A stretch of 64,000 nt of DNA from Aurantiacibacter odishensis (GTDB lineage: Bacteria; Pseudomonadota; Alphaproteobacteria; Sphingomonadales; Sphingomonadaceae): NCBI RefSeq assembly GCF_003605195.1, contig NZ_QYOS01000023.1:186001-250000 (forward strand), written 5' to 3'. Positions 35,313 through 45,255 of the stretch are shown here, one piece after another (positions within the stretch are counted from its first letter, which is position 1; every line of letters begins with the position of its first letter). Under the pieces are notes generated by a model, which was given only the letters and a program-made list of their open reading frames with translations, was not told where the DNA came from and searched no databases. Both the position numbers and the translations under genes were made by a program.

Positions 35313-38024
35313 CTAGAAACCGGCGCGAACCGTAATCCCGTAGGTACGAGGCTCCGCAAGATAGGCCGAATAGACCTGCTGCGGCGCGACGAAAGGAGTG
35401 TTGAAGGCCACCTGCGTATAGTCCTTGTCGAAGATGTTGTTGGCCCACAGCTCCACCGACCACGCCCGGTCGTCGCCGGATACGCCGATGCGTCCGTTGA
35501 CTATGGTGAAGGCCTCCTGCTCCTTGCCGAACGCAAGGTCCGACCCGGTGTTGTAGGCCCCCACCGAGCGCGCGTTCAGGTAGACGAGTCCGCGCAGGCC
35601 CGACGTGCCCAGCTCCGGCGTCCAGCTGATGGAGCCGGTTGCCGCGATTTCGGGCGCGTTCGACAGGTTGTCGCCCGGCAGCAGGCGCAGCGCGGGATCG
35701 AGCGGCGCGCCGGTGTCGTCACCGATCAGGTCGTTCTCGTAGCTGGTATCGGCATAGGTCAGACCGAAGGCCAGCGTCAGGTCCGTCAGCGGGTTGAACG
35801 TGGTTTCCAGTTCGAAGCCCTGTGCCACAACGCCCGGCTGGACGTCGTCAGGACTGCACGCACCTGTCGTCGCACTGCCATCCTGGTCGGCACCGCCCAG
35901 CGAAGTGCCGCACGAGTTGATGTTCTGCACGAGGAAAACCGAGCCGTTGAAGGTGTTCAACTGGAAGTTGGAAAACTCCTGCCGGAACGCCGCGACGCTG
36001 ATCGAGAACGGGCGGCTCGTATATTTCACGCCGATCTCGAAGGCATCGACGGTCTCTTCCTCGAACTGCAGGTTCGACACATCGATGGCGTTGACGTTGA
36101 AGAACACGGGGTTTGCCAGCGCCGAGCGATCGAGGTTGAAACCACCCGCCTTGTAGCCGCGCGAATAGCTGCCGTAGATCAGCAGGTCCGGGTTGGGCTG
36201 CCACGAGAGCACTGCAGTGCCGGTCAGCTCGTCCTCGTCCCGCGAATCGGAGAGCGAAACGCCGTCCAGTTCGGCGGTGGAGTTGCCCTGGCAGGACAGG
36301 GCGATGATAGCGCCCGCAAGACCGGCCAGATCCGGCACCTGCAACAGCGGAGACAGCAGACCCCTGTTGGTCGGGCAGATCGTGTTGTCGTTGCCGAAGG
36401 TGGCGCTGAAATCCTTCTTCTCGCTGGTGTAGCGAAGGCCCAGGGTCAGGTCGATCGTGTCGGTCAGGTGCACGATGTTGTGCGTGAAGATCGCGAAGTT
36501 CTCGCTATCCTGGTCGTACACGTCCCCCGTGCCGCCCAGATCGCTCACCATCGCCAGGTTGTTGATACCGGCGAGAACCAGCGGCGTGGCGGGTCCGAAG
36601 GCCGGGTCGCCCACCGTTCCGTCCAGGAAGGCAACACCCGCCCCTATGCAGTTGTCGGCAGCAGGGTTCACCAGCGCGGGGTTGATTGCGAGGGCTACGC
36701 GGCAGTTCACGAAAGTGCCGTAGTCCGCGCCGAAGCGCAGGTTGTCCTGCGAGCGCAGGCTCTCGTTGGCGTAGTAGCCGCCCACCAGCCAGTCGAGCCG
36801 ATCGTTGAAGAGTGAGCCGTTGAGTCGGATTTCCTGCGTGAACGTCTCGAAAGCGCGCGCGCCGCCGAATTCGTCGGGCGCGCGGTAGAGCAGGTCCACC
36901 GTGGTGTAGTCGGTGTCCGAACCCTGGAAGTTGGAGTATTCACGATAGCCGGTGATCGATGTCAGCGTGACATCGCCGAAGCTCCAGTTCAGTTCGCCCG
37001 AAAGGCCCCAGTCCTCCGTTTCCCCGTCGTAGCTGCGACCGGCGGTGGGATAGATATCGCGGTTGAACGTGTCCTGGCTCAGCGCGCGCGGATCCTGCCC
37101 GAGGCCCAGCAGGACGTTCACGATAGGGTTGCTCGTGCTGGTGAGCGCCGGATTGCCCGGCGTGGGCCGCGTGAACGCATCGAGGCCGGGGCTGATGACG
37201 GCGAGCGGTGCAAATTCGGGCTGCACGAAGGTAGCGGCGCAGCAGGCCTCGTCCTTCTTGGAATAGTCGGCGATGAGGCGGAAGCTGACGTCGCTGTTCG
37301 GCTCGAACAGGGCCTGCGCGCGAACCAGGTAACGGTCGCGGTCGTTCACGTCGACGCCGTTTGTCACATCGTTGTAGAAACCGTCGCGCTTGAAATAGAC
37401 GCCGTCCACGCGCGCGGCGACCGTCTCGCTAAGGGGTGCGTTGAATCCGGCTTCGAAGCGCATGGCATCGTAGTTGCCGTAGGTGAAAGCGCCGTAGCCG
37501 CTAAGGTCGAATTCGGGCGGCGCGGTGTAGATGTTGATGAGGCCCGCGGTGGAGTTGCGCCCGCCGAGCGTGCCCTGCGGACCGCGCAGGATTTCCACCC
37601 GCTCGATCGGGCCGAGTTCGGACAATGCGTTACCCGAACGCGAGCGATAGACGCCGTCGATGAAGACCGCGACCGAGCTTTCCAGGCCAGCGTTGTCGCC
37701 CACCGTACCGATACCACGAATTCGCGCCGAGCCGTTCGCCTCGTTGCCGGTGGAGGACACCAGCAACGACGGCGCGATCTGGTTCAGTTCGCGGATATCG
37801 GTGGTGCCGGACTGCTCCAGCATTTCCGCCGAAATGGCAGAGACGGCGATGGGCACGTCGGCCAGCGACTGGGCACGGCCCTGTGCCGTCACCACGATCA
37901 CGTTGCCGTCATCGACCTCCTCCTGCGTGGCCTCCTCTTCCTGCGCAAATGCGAGGGAAGGCGTGCCAAGCAAGGCGCAGGCAAGCGCACCATAGGCAAT
38001 GGACTGACGAAAAACCGGTTTCAT
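35313..38024 (-). CDS. TonB-dependent receptor
   Basis: 903-residue outer-membrane active transporter. It has a signal peptide (AFA|QEE), then the plug domain from DVPIAVSAISAEMLEQSGTT through RIRGIGTVGDN and VEILRGPQGTLGGRNSTAG. A 22-strand barrel ends in the classic aromatic C-terminus (RTYGITVRAGF). A short acidic linker before the plug serves as a TonB-box region. Sphingomonad receptors of this class import varied hydrophobic or complex substrates; the ligand is not evident. The adjacent divergent acyl-CoA synthetase suggests an acid or lipid-like substrate. The start is ATG 38024 with GGGAGAGAG upstream. Confidence 0.95.
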   Translation of the reverse strand: MKPVFRQSIAYGALACALLGTPSLAFAQEEEATQEEVDDGNVIVVTAQGRAQSLADVPIAVSAISAEMLEQSGTTDIRELNQIAPSLLVSSTGNEANGSARIRGIGTVGDNAGLESSVAVFIDGVYRSRSGNALSELGPIERVEILRGPQGTLGGRNSTAGLINIYTAPPEFDLSGYGAFTYGNYDAMRFEAGFNAPLSETVAARVDGVYFKRDGFYNDVTNGVDVNDRDRYLVRAQALFEPNSDVSFRLIADYSKKDEACCAATFVQPEFAPLAVISPGLDAFTRPTPGNPALTSTSNPIVNVLLGLGQDPRALSQDTFNRDIYPTAGRSYDGETEDWGLSGELNWSFGDVTLTSITGYREYSNFQGSDTDYTTVDLLYRAPDEFGGARAFETFTQEIRLNGSLFNDRLDWLVGGYYANESLRSQDNLRFGADYGTFVNCRVALAINPALVNPAADNCIGAGVAFLDGTVGDPAFGPATPLVLAGINNLAMVSDLGGTGDVYDQDSENFAIFTHNIVHLTDTIDLTLGLRYTSEKKDFSATFGNDNTICPTNRGLLSPLLQVPDLAGLAGAIIALSCQGNSTAELDGVSLSDSRDEDELTGTAVLSWQPNPDLLIYGSYSRGYKAGGFNLDRSALANPVFFNVNAIDVSNLQFEEETVDAFEIGVKYTSRPFSISVAAFRQEFSNFQLNTFNGSVFLVQNINSCGTSLGGADQDGSATTGACSPDDVQPGVVAQGFELETTFNPLTDLTLAFGLTYADTSYENDLIGDDTGAPLDPALRLLPGDNLSNAPEIAATGSISWTPELGTSGLRGLVYLNARSVGAYNTGSDLAFGKEQEAFTIVNGRIGVSGDDRAWSVELWANNIFDKDYTQVAFNTPFVAPQQVYSAYLAEPRTYGITVRAGF

Positions 38025-38580
38025 AGCTCTCTCCCAACTGAACCTTTTTCTTTGCGAGGTACGCCGTGCACCCGGGGCATGGACGGCCGATTGTTCGGCT
38101 CTTTCCCACGCCCTCCTACAGTCGGTACGGCGTCCTTCATCTGTATGACCCCATGTGTGCGCCTTTGTTCGCGCCTAATCAAGTAATTTGAATATCGGGT
38201 ATCCTGACGAGTTCGATGTGTTACCACCGGGGCACAATTGCCCCCTGCCGCAGGTATCGCGAGCGAGGCAGGGCGAGCTATCCGCGCGTGGGCCGGCGAA
38301 TGGCTGGAGGCATCGCAGGGCGCTTGACGCTCGCCGCGGGTTCGTGCGCCACGCTTGCAGGCCACCCGCCTGCACCGTGCGTCGACAGGGGGACGGTAGG
38401 GCCGAACCAAGAACCTCGCTTCCTGCCAATGCCCGCCTGCACACATACCCGACATTCCACGCAAGCCGCGTAAGATACGCATACGAAAGGCTCCCGCGTC
38501 ATACCCTGTTTTCAGGATTGGCAATTTCGCCCCTTGCGAATCCCGCCCGCCCATGCCTATCCTCGGCGCCAAGGAGAGAG
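38025..38580. other. 556-nt intergenic region between TonB receptor and acyl-CoA synthetase
   Basis: Divergent promoter region with no credible gene on either strand; frames crossing it are open only because of high GC. An AT-richer patch lies at about 38160-38205. Near the synthetase gene there is a CATAC-containing stretch at 38471-38490 and the 17-bp motif at 38500-38516 that recurs before the fadB-like gene. Confidence 0.6.
38500..38516 (+). promoter_or_regulatory. putative operator (17-bp motif, copy 1)
   Basis: CATACCCTGTTTTCAGG, with an internal CCTG-TTTT-CAGG dyad, lies 64 nt before the acyl-CoA synthetase ATG. A copy matching at 15 of 17 positions lies upstream of the fadB-like gene (53176-53192). 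It may be a site for the nearby TetR-type regulator; this is inferred. Confidence 0.4.
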
Positions 38581-40344
38581 ATGCCCATGACCGAGAAAGG
38601 CCCGGAAAGCGCCTCGAGAGAGCGGTGGTCGCCGCCTGCAAACTGGCCCGCGGTGAGCCATGCGAAAGTCCGCGCGATGCTGACCGCGCCCGGCCAGCCG
38701 TTCGAGATGGAAACGGTTGCCATCGATGGTCGCCCCACCCGCGTGTGGAAGAATGCCCCGCCCTCGCTGCGCGCCATCGTGGAGGCGTCGCGCGCTCACG
38801 GCGATGCGCTGTGCACTATCTACCGCGACGAGCGCGTGAGCTACGAGGCCGGTTTCCGCGCCACTGCCGCCCTCGCCCGTCACCTGCGCGAATGCGGCAT
38901 CCAGAAGGGAGACCGCGTCGCGCTGGCCATGCGCAACCTGCCCGAATGGCCGGTCGCCTTCTTCGCCATCACCGCGCTGGGCGCGATCTGCGTGCCCATC
39001 AATGCCTGGTGGACCGCCGAAGAGCTGGCGTTCGGCCTCGCCGATTCAGGCAGCAAGGCGATCATCTGCGATGCCGAGCGGTGGGAGCGCGTCAGAGCGA
39101 TCCGCGCCGACCTGCCGGATCTGGAAACCTGCATCGTCTCGCGCGCCGAAAGCTCGCTGGATGGCGCGCAGAGGCTGGAAGATATTCTCGGCACCAGCAA
39201 CACCTGGGCCGCCCTGCCCGATCAGGACTTGCCCGAAGCCGACATCGCACCGGACGACGATGCCACCATCTTCTACACCAGCGGCACCACCGGCAATCCC
39301 AAGGGCGCGCTCGGTTCGCATCGCAGCATCTGCACCAATGTGCTTTCCAGCAAGTACAACCTCGCCTTCGCGCCGCTGCGCCGGGGCGAGATGCCGCCGG
39401 AACCGGAGCCGAAAACCGTGCTGCTGGTGATCCCGCTGTTCCACGTCACCGCCTGCTCCGCCGCGATGGTCGGCTATTTCGTCAGCGGGCACACGATGGT
39501 GTTCATGCACCACTGGGATGCAGAGGAAGCCATGCGCATCATAGAGCGCGAGAGGGTGAACCTGACGGGCGGCGTACCGACAGTCGCCTGGCAATTGCTC
39601 GATCACCCGGCGCGCGGGAACTACGACCTCTCCAGCCTCGAACTCATCACCTACGGCGGCGCTCCCGCCGCGCCCGAACTGGTGCGGCGCATCCACGATG
39701 AATTCGGTGCCGCGCCCGGCAGCGGCTGGGGCATGACGGAAACGATGGCGACAGTGACGGGCCATGTGGCGGAGGACTACCTGAACCGCCCCGACAGCTG
39801 CGGCCCGCCGGTGGCCGTGGCGGACCTGAAAATCATGTCGCTGGACGGCACCCGGGAATTGCCGGTGGGCGAAGTTGGCGAGCTCTACGCCTTCGGCCCG
39901 ATGGTGGCGAAGGGATACTGGAACAGGCCCGACGCGACGGCGGAAAGCTTCGTCGACGGCTGGATGCGCACGGGCGACCTAGCGCGGCTGGACGAGGAAG
40001 GTTTCTGCTACATCGTCGACCGGGCAAAGGACATGGTGATCCGCGGCGGCGAGAACATCTATTCGAGCGAGGTCGAGAACGTCCTTTACGAACACCCGGC
40101 CGTCAGCGACGCCGCCGTGATCGGCCTGCCGCACCGCCAGCTTGGGGAAGAACCCGCCGCCGTCGTCCACCTCGCCAGCGGCGAAAGCGCGAGCGTGGAG
40201 GAATTGCAGGAATGGGTCGCCGCGCGGCTGGCCCATTTCAAAGTGCCGGTGCGGGTCGCTTTCACCGAAGACACCCTGCCACGCAACGCGAACGGCAAGA
40301 TTCTGAAGAAGAATTTACGCGGGTTGTTCAATGGGCCGGGCTGA
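38581..40344 (+). CDS. AMP-binding acyl-CoA synthetase/ligase
   Basis: 587-residue adenylate-forming enzyme that activates a carboxylic acid to acyl-CoA with ATP. The P-loop-like TIFYTSGTTGNPKG, GWGMTET, YWNRPDAT, GWMRTGDLA and C-terminal PRNANGKILKK (catalytic lysine) are all present. The start is ATG 38581 behind AAGGAG; ATG 38587, two codons later, is equally possible. The upstream open frame from 38188 has no family similarity. It probably feeds the downstream beta-oxidation-like genes, since a shared upstream motif links it to the fadB-like gene. The substrate is unknown. Confidence 0.93.
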   Translation: MPMTEKGPESASRERWSPPANWPAVSHAKVRAMLTAPGQPFEMETVAIDGRPTRVWKNAPPSLRAIVEASRAHGDALCTIYRDERVSYEAGFRATAALARHLRECGIQKGDRVALAMRNLPEWPVAFFAITALGAICVPINAWWTAEELAFGLADSGSKAIICDAERWERVRAIRADLPDLETCIVSRAESSLDGAQRLEDILGTSNTWAALPDQDLPEADIAPDDDATIFYTSGTTGNPKGALGSHRSICTNVLSSKYNLAFAPLRRGEMPPEPEPKTVLLVIPLFHVTACSAAMVGYFVSGHTMVFMHHWDAEEAMRIIERERVNLTGGVPTVAWQLLDHPARGNYDLSSLELITYGGAPAAPELVRRIHDEFGAAPGSGWGMTETMATVTGHVAEDYLNRPDSCGPPVAVADLKIMSLDGTRELPVGEVGELYAFGPMVAKGYWNRPDATAESFVDGWMRTGDLARLDEEGFCYIVDRAKDMVIRGGENIYSSEVENVLYEHPAVSDAAVIGLPHRQLGEEPAAVVHLASGESASVEELQEWVAARLAHFKVPVRVAFTEDTLPRNANGKILKKNLRGLFNGPG

Positions 40345-40411
40345 TACGACGGGCGTGTCTGTTCAATTCGGGCAGCCCCCTCGTTCGACCCGATTTCGGA
40401 CAGAGAAATAA

Positions 40412-41233
40412 CTACGCCCCGACAGTGATTCGTTGCCGCGAATGCACCAATGAGCCGATTGCGCGAGCAACCGCGTTCTCCGCGCCTTGCGGGTCGGGCA
40501 GATGACCGATCAGAATGATTTCGAGACGATACTTGCCGATTTCACTTGTCCCGAAGTTGATCCGGCAACGCGCTCTCTCGTTACCCGAGGATGTCGTGCT
40601 TTCGGTGTCACCGACCCTGTCGGCCAGCGCCATTTCAGCGGTCTCAAGCAGTTCCTCGTTCATGGCGAAGATGTCTGCATCAGGCTCGAAGGTCATTTCG
40701 AAGGCGTGCTCGATAGTCCCTTTTGCGTGAGGCAGGACTTTTGCAGGCAGGGTGAACAGCAAGCTGTACGGAAGGGTAATCGTGCGGCCTGTCGGCACGA
40801 TCGACCCGTCCGTACTCTCGAATTCCTTCAGCCGCGTCGCCAGCAGGTTGAGATCGAGAACCTCACCCTTCGTCGTGCCCACCTCAATCACGTCTCCCAC
40901 AGAGAACGCGCGCGTGAAGGTGCGCAGCGCCGCGCCGGATAGGCAGAGGATCAGCTCCTTGGTCGCGACGACAATGGCAACTGCGACCGCCGTGAGCGAC
41001 AGGGCGAAGGTCCGCAGTTGCGGCGCCCAGATCATGATGAGGCCGATTGCCGCTATGAGGATCAGCACGTTGCGGAAGTTCGCGGTCCAGCGGCGCGCAA
41101 CTTGCTGCGTAAGATCCTCTCTGCGCCGCAGGGCGCGGCCTGCGATCAGCCTTGCGCCGAGCAGGACCAGAATGAGGGACACCGATGCAAAAACGTCGGA
41201 AGTGTAGAGTGCTGAAGGAATCTCGAAATTCAT
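40412..41233 (-). CDS. MscS-family mechanosensitive ion channel
   Basis: 273-residue membrane protein with three or so N-terminal hydrophobic helices, the pore-helix region (ATKELILCLSGAALRTFTRA) and the MscS beta-domain (FSVGDVIEVGTTKGEVLDLN, then TGRTITLPYS). Such channels release solutes on osmotic downshock. The start is ATG 41233 behind GGAGAGC; upstream in-frame sequence to 41335 lies in the hairpin-containing leader and looks non-coding. It is convergent with the acyl-CoA synthetase gene and unrelated to it. Base composition here is less extreme than in the flanking catabolic genes. Confidence 0.88.
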   Translation of the reverse strand: MNFEIPSALYTSDVFASVSLILVLLGARLIAGRALRRREDLTQQVARRWTANFRNVLILIAAIGLIMIWAPQLRTFALSLTAVAVAIVVATKELILCLSGAALRTFTRAFSVGDVIEVGTTKGEVLDLNLLATRLKEFESTDGSIVPTGRTITLPYSLLFTLPAKVLPHAKGTIEHAFEMTFEPDADIFAMNEELLETAEMALADRVGDTESTTSSGNERARCRINFGTSEIGKYRLEIILIGHLPDPQGAENAVARAIGSLVHSRQRITVGA

Positions 41234-41256
41234 CTGCTCTCCATCGAAAATTCTCT

Positions 41257-41276
41257 GCCGCACGCCTCCGTGCGGC
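41257..41276 (-). other. stem-loop in the mscS leader
   Basis: GCCGCAC and GTGCGGC form a perfect 7-bp stem around a 6-nt loop, 24 nt upstream of the channel start on the minus strand. It could be a leader structure or the relic of a small repeat; nothing decides between them. Confidence 0.4.
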
Positions 41277-41492
41277 TCTTCAAAAAATGTGAACTGCTTG
41301 ACCGCCCGCCACTTGTAAACCTTGGCGGCTCTCATATCTGTCGCGAGTTACCGGGCCCCTCTGGCGATAGCTCCCTTTGCATCGCGATGTCGGAACAAGT
41401 GGTTTTTCAGGATCATTTGATCGGACGAGGCTTGAGATGAAATTTTCAAACACATTCATCGGCGCGCATATTCTCCGCTGCGGAGCAATCCA

Positions 41493-41741
41493 ATGGAACT
41501 AGCGCTTTACGTGCTGGACGTGACCATCATCGTAGCGGCGGTGATGTCGGCCTGGTTCTGGCTGCAAGCGGCGGGAAAACCCCAGCGCCGGGTCAGCAAG
41601 TTCGAGGACTTCAACCACGCGGATCTGAACCGCCTGGTAACCGCGCTCAATCGCGCCCGCATCCTGAATGCTCGCGCCGCGGTGGCAACAGCGGTTGCAG
41701 CCCTGCTGGGCGGCCTTCGCGTCGCATTGGACCTGTTATGA
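41493..41741 (+). CDS. small membrane protein, unknown function
   Basis: 82 residues with a hydrophobic N-terminal helix (about 5-25, ending WFWLQAAG), a polar centre and a second hydrophobic C-terminal helix (AAVATAVAALLGGL). I recognise no family. Its stop overlaps the antiporter ATG as ATGA (41738-41741), so the two are translationally coupled and the small protein may be an accessory of the antiporter. The coupling and a clean ATG make it more likely real than a chance frame. Confidence 0.65.
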   Translation: MELALYVLDVTIIVAAVMSAWFWLQAAGKPQRRVSKFEDFNHADLNRLVTALNRARILNARAAVATAVAALLGGLRVALDLL

Positions 41742-42718
41742 TGACATACCTGCTGCTTGCTCTTGGTCTCGTCCTTCTGATCGCCGGTGGCGAACTCCTC
41801 GTGCGAGGCGCTGTTCGCATTGCCGAACATCTCGGTCTTTCGCCGATGCTCATTGGCCTCACGATCGTGGGGATGGGGACTTCGATGCCCGAACTCGCGG
41901 CGAGCGTTCAGGCCGCCCTTGCCGGTTCGCCGGGTATCGCTCTTGGCAATATCGTGGGCTCGAACATAGCGAACCTCTTGCTGATCCTCGGTCTGGCGGT
42001 TGCGCTCTCTCCCTTCGCGGTTCCTCGCGGGGTTCTCTGGCGCGATGGCGGAACAGGACTGGTCTGCGCAGCGATACTGATCGCGGCAGGTTATACACTC
42101 GGCCTTACCCGGGGCGTCGGTATCCTCCTGGTGGTGGGGATGTTTGCCTACGTGTATCTTGCATTTCGGCAGGAAAAGGCAGGGGCGGGTCATGGCGCGG
42201 CCTACGACAAGGCGTTGGCACTTGAGGAGATCGATCCCGCACTCGTTCCTTCTGCCAAGCCTAAAGGATCGATTGTGCTGGCGGCCGCGTCCTTGCTTGC
42301 GGGGATAGCTCTCATCGTTTGGGGAGGCAGCCTGCTCGTCGATGCTGCGATCACGATTGCAGCGAGTCTCGGCGTTTCGGACGAAGTAATCGGATTGACG
42401 GTCGTGGCCGTCGGGACTTCGCTGCCGGAACTGGTGACATCCGCGATCGCCGCGATCAAGCGCCAGGGAGAGATTGCCCTCGGCAACGTCCTTGGCTCAA
42501 ACATCTACAACGTACTCTTCATTGGGGGGGTAACCGGAATTGTGGCCCCTACCGAGATTCCGGCGGGTATTCTCCAAACTGACCTGCTGGTGCTGCTGGC
42601 CGTTTCCGCCATCGTGATGCTGTTCGCCTTTACCGGCGGCAGGCTTTCACGAGTCGAGGGCTCCTTGCTGGTGGCAGGCTATGCTGGTTACGTGGCTGTC
42701 ACCGCCGGCCTGATATGA
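41738..42718 (+). CDS. calcium/sodium antiporter (CaCA family, YrbG-like)
   Basis: 326-residue inner-membrane exchanger with about ten helices and the two inverted alpha-repeats of the family. These are GMGTSMPELAASVQAAL...ALGNIVGSNIANLL in the first half and AVGTSLPELVTSAIAAI...ALGNVLGSNIYNVLF in the second. The acidic residues in each TSxPEL motif bind the cations. It is coupled to the preceding small membrane protein. The stop lies 19 nt from the convergent ADH stop. Confidence 0.94.
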   Translation: MMTYLLLALGLVLLIAGGELLVRGAVRIAEHLGLSPMLIGLTIVGMGTSMPELAASVQAALAGSPGIALGNIVGSNIANLLLILGLAVALSPFAVPRGVLWRDGGTGLVCAAILIAAGYTLGLTRGVGILLVVGMFAYVYLAFRQEKAGAGHGAAYDKALALEEIDPALVPSAKPKGSIVLAAASLLAGIALIVWGGSLLVDAAITIAASLGVSDEVIGLTVVAVGTSLPELVTSAIAAIKRQGEIALGNVLGSNIYNVLFIGGVTGIVAPTEIPAGILQTDLLVLLAVSAIVMLFAFTGGRLSRVEGSLLVAGYAGYVAVTAGLI

Positions 42719-42737
42719 TCGACTGCGGCGTCCCACG

Positions 42738-43820
42738 TCAATCAAACGTAATCACCGACCGCGCGATCTTGCCGCCCTTCATTTCCTCGAACGCCTCGTT
42801 CACCTGCGACAGCCGAATGCGGCGCGAGATCATTTCGTCCAGCTTCAGCTTTCCGGCCATGTAGAAATCGACGAGGCGCGGGATGTCGACGGGGAACTGG
42901 TTCGATCCCATCATCGATCCGCGCAGCTGCTTTTCCTGAAGCAGTTCGTAGCCGTTCAGAGTCACCTTCTGGCCCACAGGGATCATGCCGATCACCGTGG
43001 CGATGCCTCGGCGGCGTAGCATGCGGAAGGCGTCGGATGCGGTGTCGGCCCGGCCGATCGCCTCGAAGGCGTGGTCCACTCCGCCGTTCGTCAGGCCCAG
43101 CACTTTCTTCCAGACGTCGCCTTCGGACGCGTCGATGAAGTCGGTCGCGCCGAAATCGCGGGCGAGCTGTTCCTTCTCCGCCACCATGTCGATGGCGATG
43201 ATGCGTCCGGCCCCGGCGATCTGCGCTGCATTGATAGTGGAAAGGCCCACGCCGCCGCAGCCGATCACGGCCACGCTCTGCCCCGGCCTGACCTCCGCCG
43301 TGCGGACCACGGAGCCATAGGCGGTGATCGTGGCGCAGCCCAGCAGGGCGGCCCGATCCAATGGCATGTCCTTGCGGATTTTCACGCAGGCGTTCTCGTG
43401 GATCAGCAATTGCTCGGCGAAAGCCGAGAGGTTGAGGAACTGCGCCATAGACGCATCTGCCGTGCCAAGGCGCGGCTCGGCATCCTTGGGGCGCTGGGTG
43501 TCAGGCTCGTTGCACAGCGACAGGTGCCCGCCAACGCAGAACTCGCAGTGCCCGCAGAAAGCGGAAAGGCAGGTGACGACGTGATCGCCCGGTGCGACAG
43601 TACGCACCTCGCTGCCCACCTGCTCCACAATCCCTGCGCATTCGTGGCCCAGCACCGTGGGTAGAGCGGTGGGGTAGTGGCCTTCCACGAAGTGCAGGTC
43701 CGAATGGCATACGCCGGTGGCCGCCGCGCGGATCAGCACCTCGCGCGGTCCGGGCTTGGAAATGGTGACATCCTCGACCTGCAGCGGCTCACCCACCGCG
43801 CGCAATACGGCTGCTTTCAC
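42738..43820 (-). CDS. zinc-dependent alcohol dehydrogenase
   Basis: 360-residue MDR-family NAD(P)-dependent dehydrogenase. Catalytic zinc ligands lie in GVCHSDLH and GHECAG; four structural-zinc cysteines lie in [15 protein letters not shown]; the Rossmann motif is [15 protein letters not shown] place the start at GTG 43820 because GGAG lies 6 nt upstream and the protein then begins MKAAVL as is usual in this family. The in-frame ATG at 43832 adds MESI and has no clear ribosome site. It is divergent from the first acyl-CoA dehydrogenase and probably oxidises an alcohol intermediate or substrate of the same pathway. Confidence 0.93.
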   Translation of the reverse strand: MKAAVLRAVGEPLQVEDVTISKPGPREVLIRAAATGVCHSDLHFVEGHYPTALPTVLGHECAGIVEQVGSEVRTVAPGDHVVTCLSAFCGHCEFCVGGHLSLCNEPDTQRPKDAEPRLGTADASMAQFLNLSAFAEQLLIHENACVKIRKDMPLDRAALLGCATITAYGSVVRTAEVRPGQSVAVIGCGGVGLSTINAAQIAGAGRIIAIDMVAEKEQLARDFGATDFIDASEGDVWKKVLGLTNGGVDHAFEAIGRADTASDAFRMLRRRGIATVIGMIPVGQKVTLNGYELLQEKQLRGSMMGSNQFPVDIPRLVDFYMAGKLKLDEMISRRIRLSQVNEAFEEMKGGKIARSVITFD

Positions 43821-43899
43821 TATGCTCTCCATCCGGCATGAATTTTCGATTCGAGAGGTTCGCGCAATTGGCCCGCTTTGCCAAGGCGAATTTTCGAAA

Positions 43900-43916
43900 C
43901 CTGAAGAATGCGTATG
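43900..43916 (-). promoter_or_regulatory. putative operator (17-bp motif, weaker copy 3)
   Basis: The minus strand reads CATACGCATTCTTCAGG, matching copy 1 at 13 of 17 positions. It lies in the divergent ADH/acyl-CoA dehydrogenase promoter. The neighbouring AGACAAGCGGC (43918-43928) also occurs next to copy 2 (53190-53200). Confidence 0.3.
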
Positions 43917-43989
43917 TAGACAAGCGGCCCAAAAAGGTGCATTCGGACGTTGCTTCGAAAGTTCGGTGCCGTGGAGAGGACAGGAAGAC

Positions 43990-45255
43990 GTGGATTTCAA
44001 CCTGAGCGACCGACAGCGCGCCATGCGCGACCGGGTCAAGCAGTTCATCGACGAGAAAATCAGGCCACGACAGGCCGATTACAAGGCGGCGGCCGCTGCG
44101 GGAGACCGCTGGGCGCCGAACCCCGTGATCGAGGAACTGAAGCCCCTCGCGCGCGAGACTGGCCTGTGGAACCTGTTCATGCCACCCCACTCCGGGCAAG
44201 CCCATGTGGACGACAGTTTCACCTTCGAGGGGGAGCAGCTTTCGAATCTGGAGTATGCCTTGTGCGCGGAGGAAATGGGCCGCGTCCACTGGGCCAGCGA
44301 GGTGTTCAACTGCTCCGCGCCCGACACCGGCAACATGGAAGTGCTGCACCGCTACGGCACGCGCGAACAGAAGGACCGCTGGCTTACCCCGCTGATGAAC
44401 GGCGAAATCCGCTCCGCCTTCCTGATGACGGAGCCGGACGTCGCCTCCTCCGACGCCACCAATATCGAGGCCAGCATCATCCGCGACGGCAACGAATGGG
44501 TGATCAACGGCCGCAAGTGGTGGTCGAGCGGCGCGGGCGATCCGCGCTGCAAGGTCGCCATCGTGATGGGCAAGTCCGATCCCGAAGGATCGCGCCACGG
44601 CAGCCAGTCGATGATCCTCGTGCCGATGGATGCAGAGGGCGTGACGATCGAACGGATGCTGACCGTCTACGGCTACGACCATGCGCCCCACGGCCATGCG
44701 GAAATCACGCTCGACAACGTGCGCCTGCCCGCCGACGCCATCCTGCTGGGCGAAGGGCGCGGGTTCGAGATCGCGCAGGGCCGCCTGGGTCCGGGGCGCA
44801 TCCATCACTGCATGCGCACCATCGGAGTTGCGGAGGAAGCGCTGGAGGCCATGTGTCGCCGCCTCACCAGCCGCGTGGCTTTCGGCAAGTTCATCTACCA
44901 GCAGAGCGTGTGGGAAGAACGCGTGGCCCGCGCCCGCATCGATATCGAGATGAGCCGCCTCCTGTGCCTCAAGGCCGCCGACATGATGGACCGCGAGGGC
45001 AACAAGGCCGCCAAGAACGAGATCGCCATGATCAAGGTGCAGGCCCCCACGATGGCGCTCGCCATCCTCGATGACGCGATACAGGCGCACGGTGGCGGCG
45101 GCGTCAGCAGCGATCACGAACTTGCCGCGACATGGGCCAGCATCCGCACGCTGCGTTTTGCCGACGGGCCGGACGAAGTTCACAACCGCGCCATCGCCCG
45201 TAACGAATTCGCCAAGTACACCGACCTGAAGGCAAAGCCGGGAGCGAGGCCATGA
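43990..45255 (+). CDS. acyl-CoA dehydrogenase family protein (1)
   Basis: 421-residue flavoenzyme expected to introduce an alpha-beta double bond into an acyl-CoA. Motifs include [15 protein letters not shown] (FAD/substrate loop), [12 protein letters not shown], the R-FGK stretch [13 protein letters not shown], and [16 protein letters not shown] near the C-terminus. The start is GTG 43990 behind GGAAG; the upstream open frame overlaps the divergent ADH promoter. It is the first gene of a plus-strand four-gene unit; its stop overlaps the thiolase ATG by ATGA (45252-45255). Confidence 0.92.
   Translation: MDFNLSDRQRAMRDRVKQFIDEKIRPRQADYKAAAAAGDRWAPNPVIEELKPLARETGLWNLFMPPHSGQAHVDDSFTFEGEQLSNLEYALCAEEMGRVHWASEVFNCSAPDTGNMEVLHRYGTREQKDRWLTPLMNGEIRSAFLMTEPDVASSDATNIEASIIRDGNEWVINGRKWWSSGAGDPRCKVAIVMGKSDPEGSRHGSQSMILVPMDAEGVTIERMLTVYGYDHAPHGHAEITLDNVRLPADAILLGEGRGFEIAQGRLGPGRIHHCMRTIGVAEEALEAMCRRLTSRVAFGKFIYQQSVWEERVARARIDIEMSRLLCLKAADMMDREGNKAAKNEIAMIKVQAPTMALAILDDAIQAHGGGGVSSDHELAATWASIRTLRFADGPDEVHNRAIARNEFAKYTDLKAKPGARP

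Noticed and set aside
38188-38580. Upstream in-frame extension of the acyl-CoA synthetase
   Set aside because: No similarity to the family, Arg/Pro/His-rich, and it would cover the promoter region and the shared motif; AAGGAG precedes 38581.
41234-41335. Longer N-terminus for the MscS gene
   Set aside because: The extra codons read through a hairpin leader and match no channel sequence; a proper ribosome site precedes 41233.
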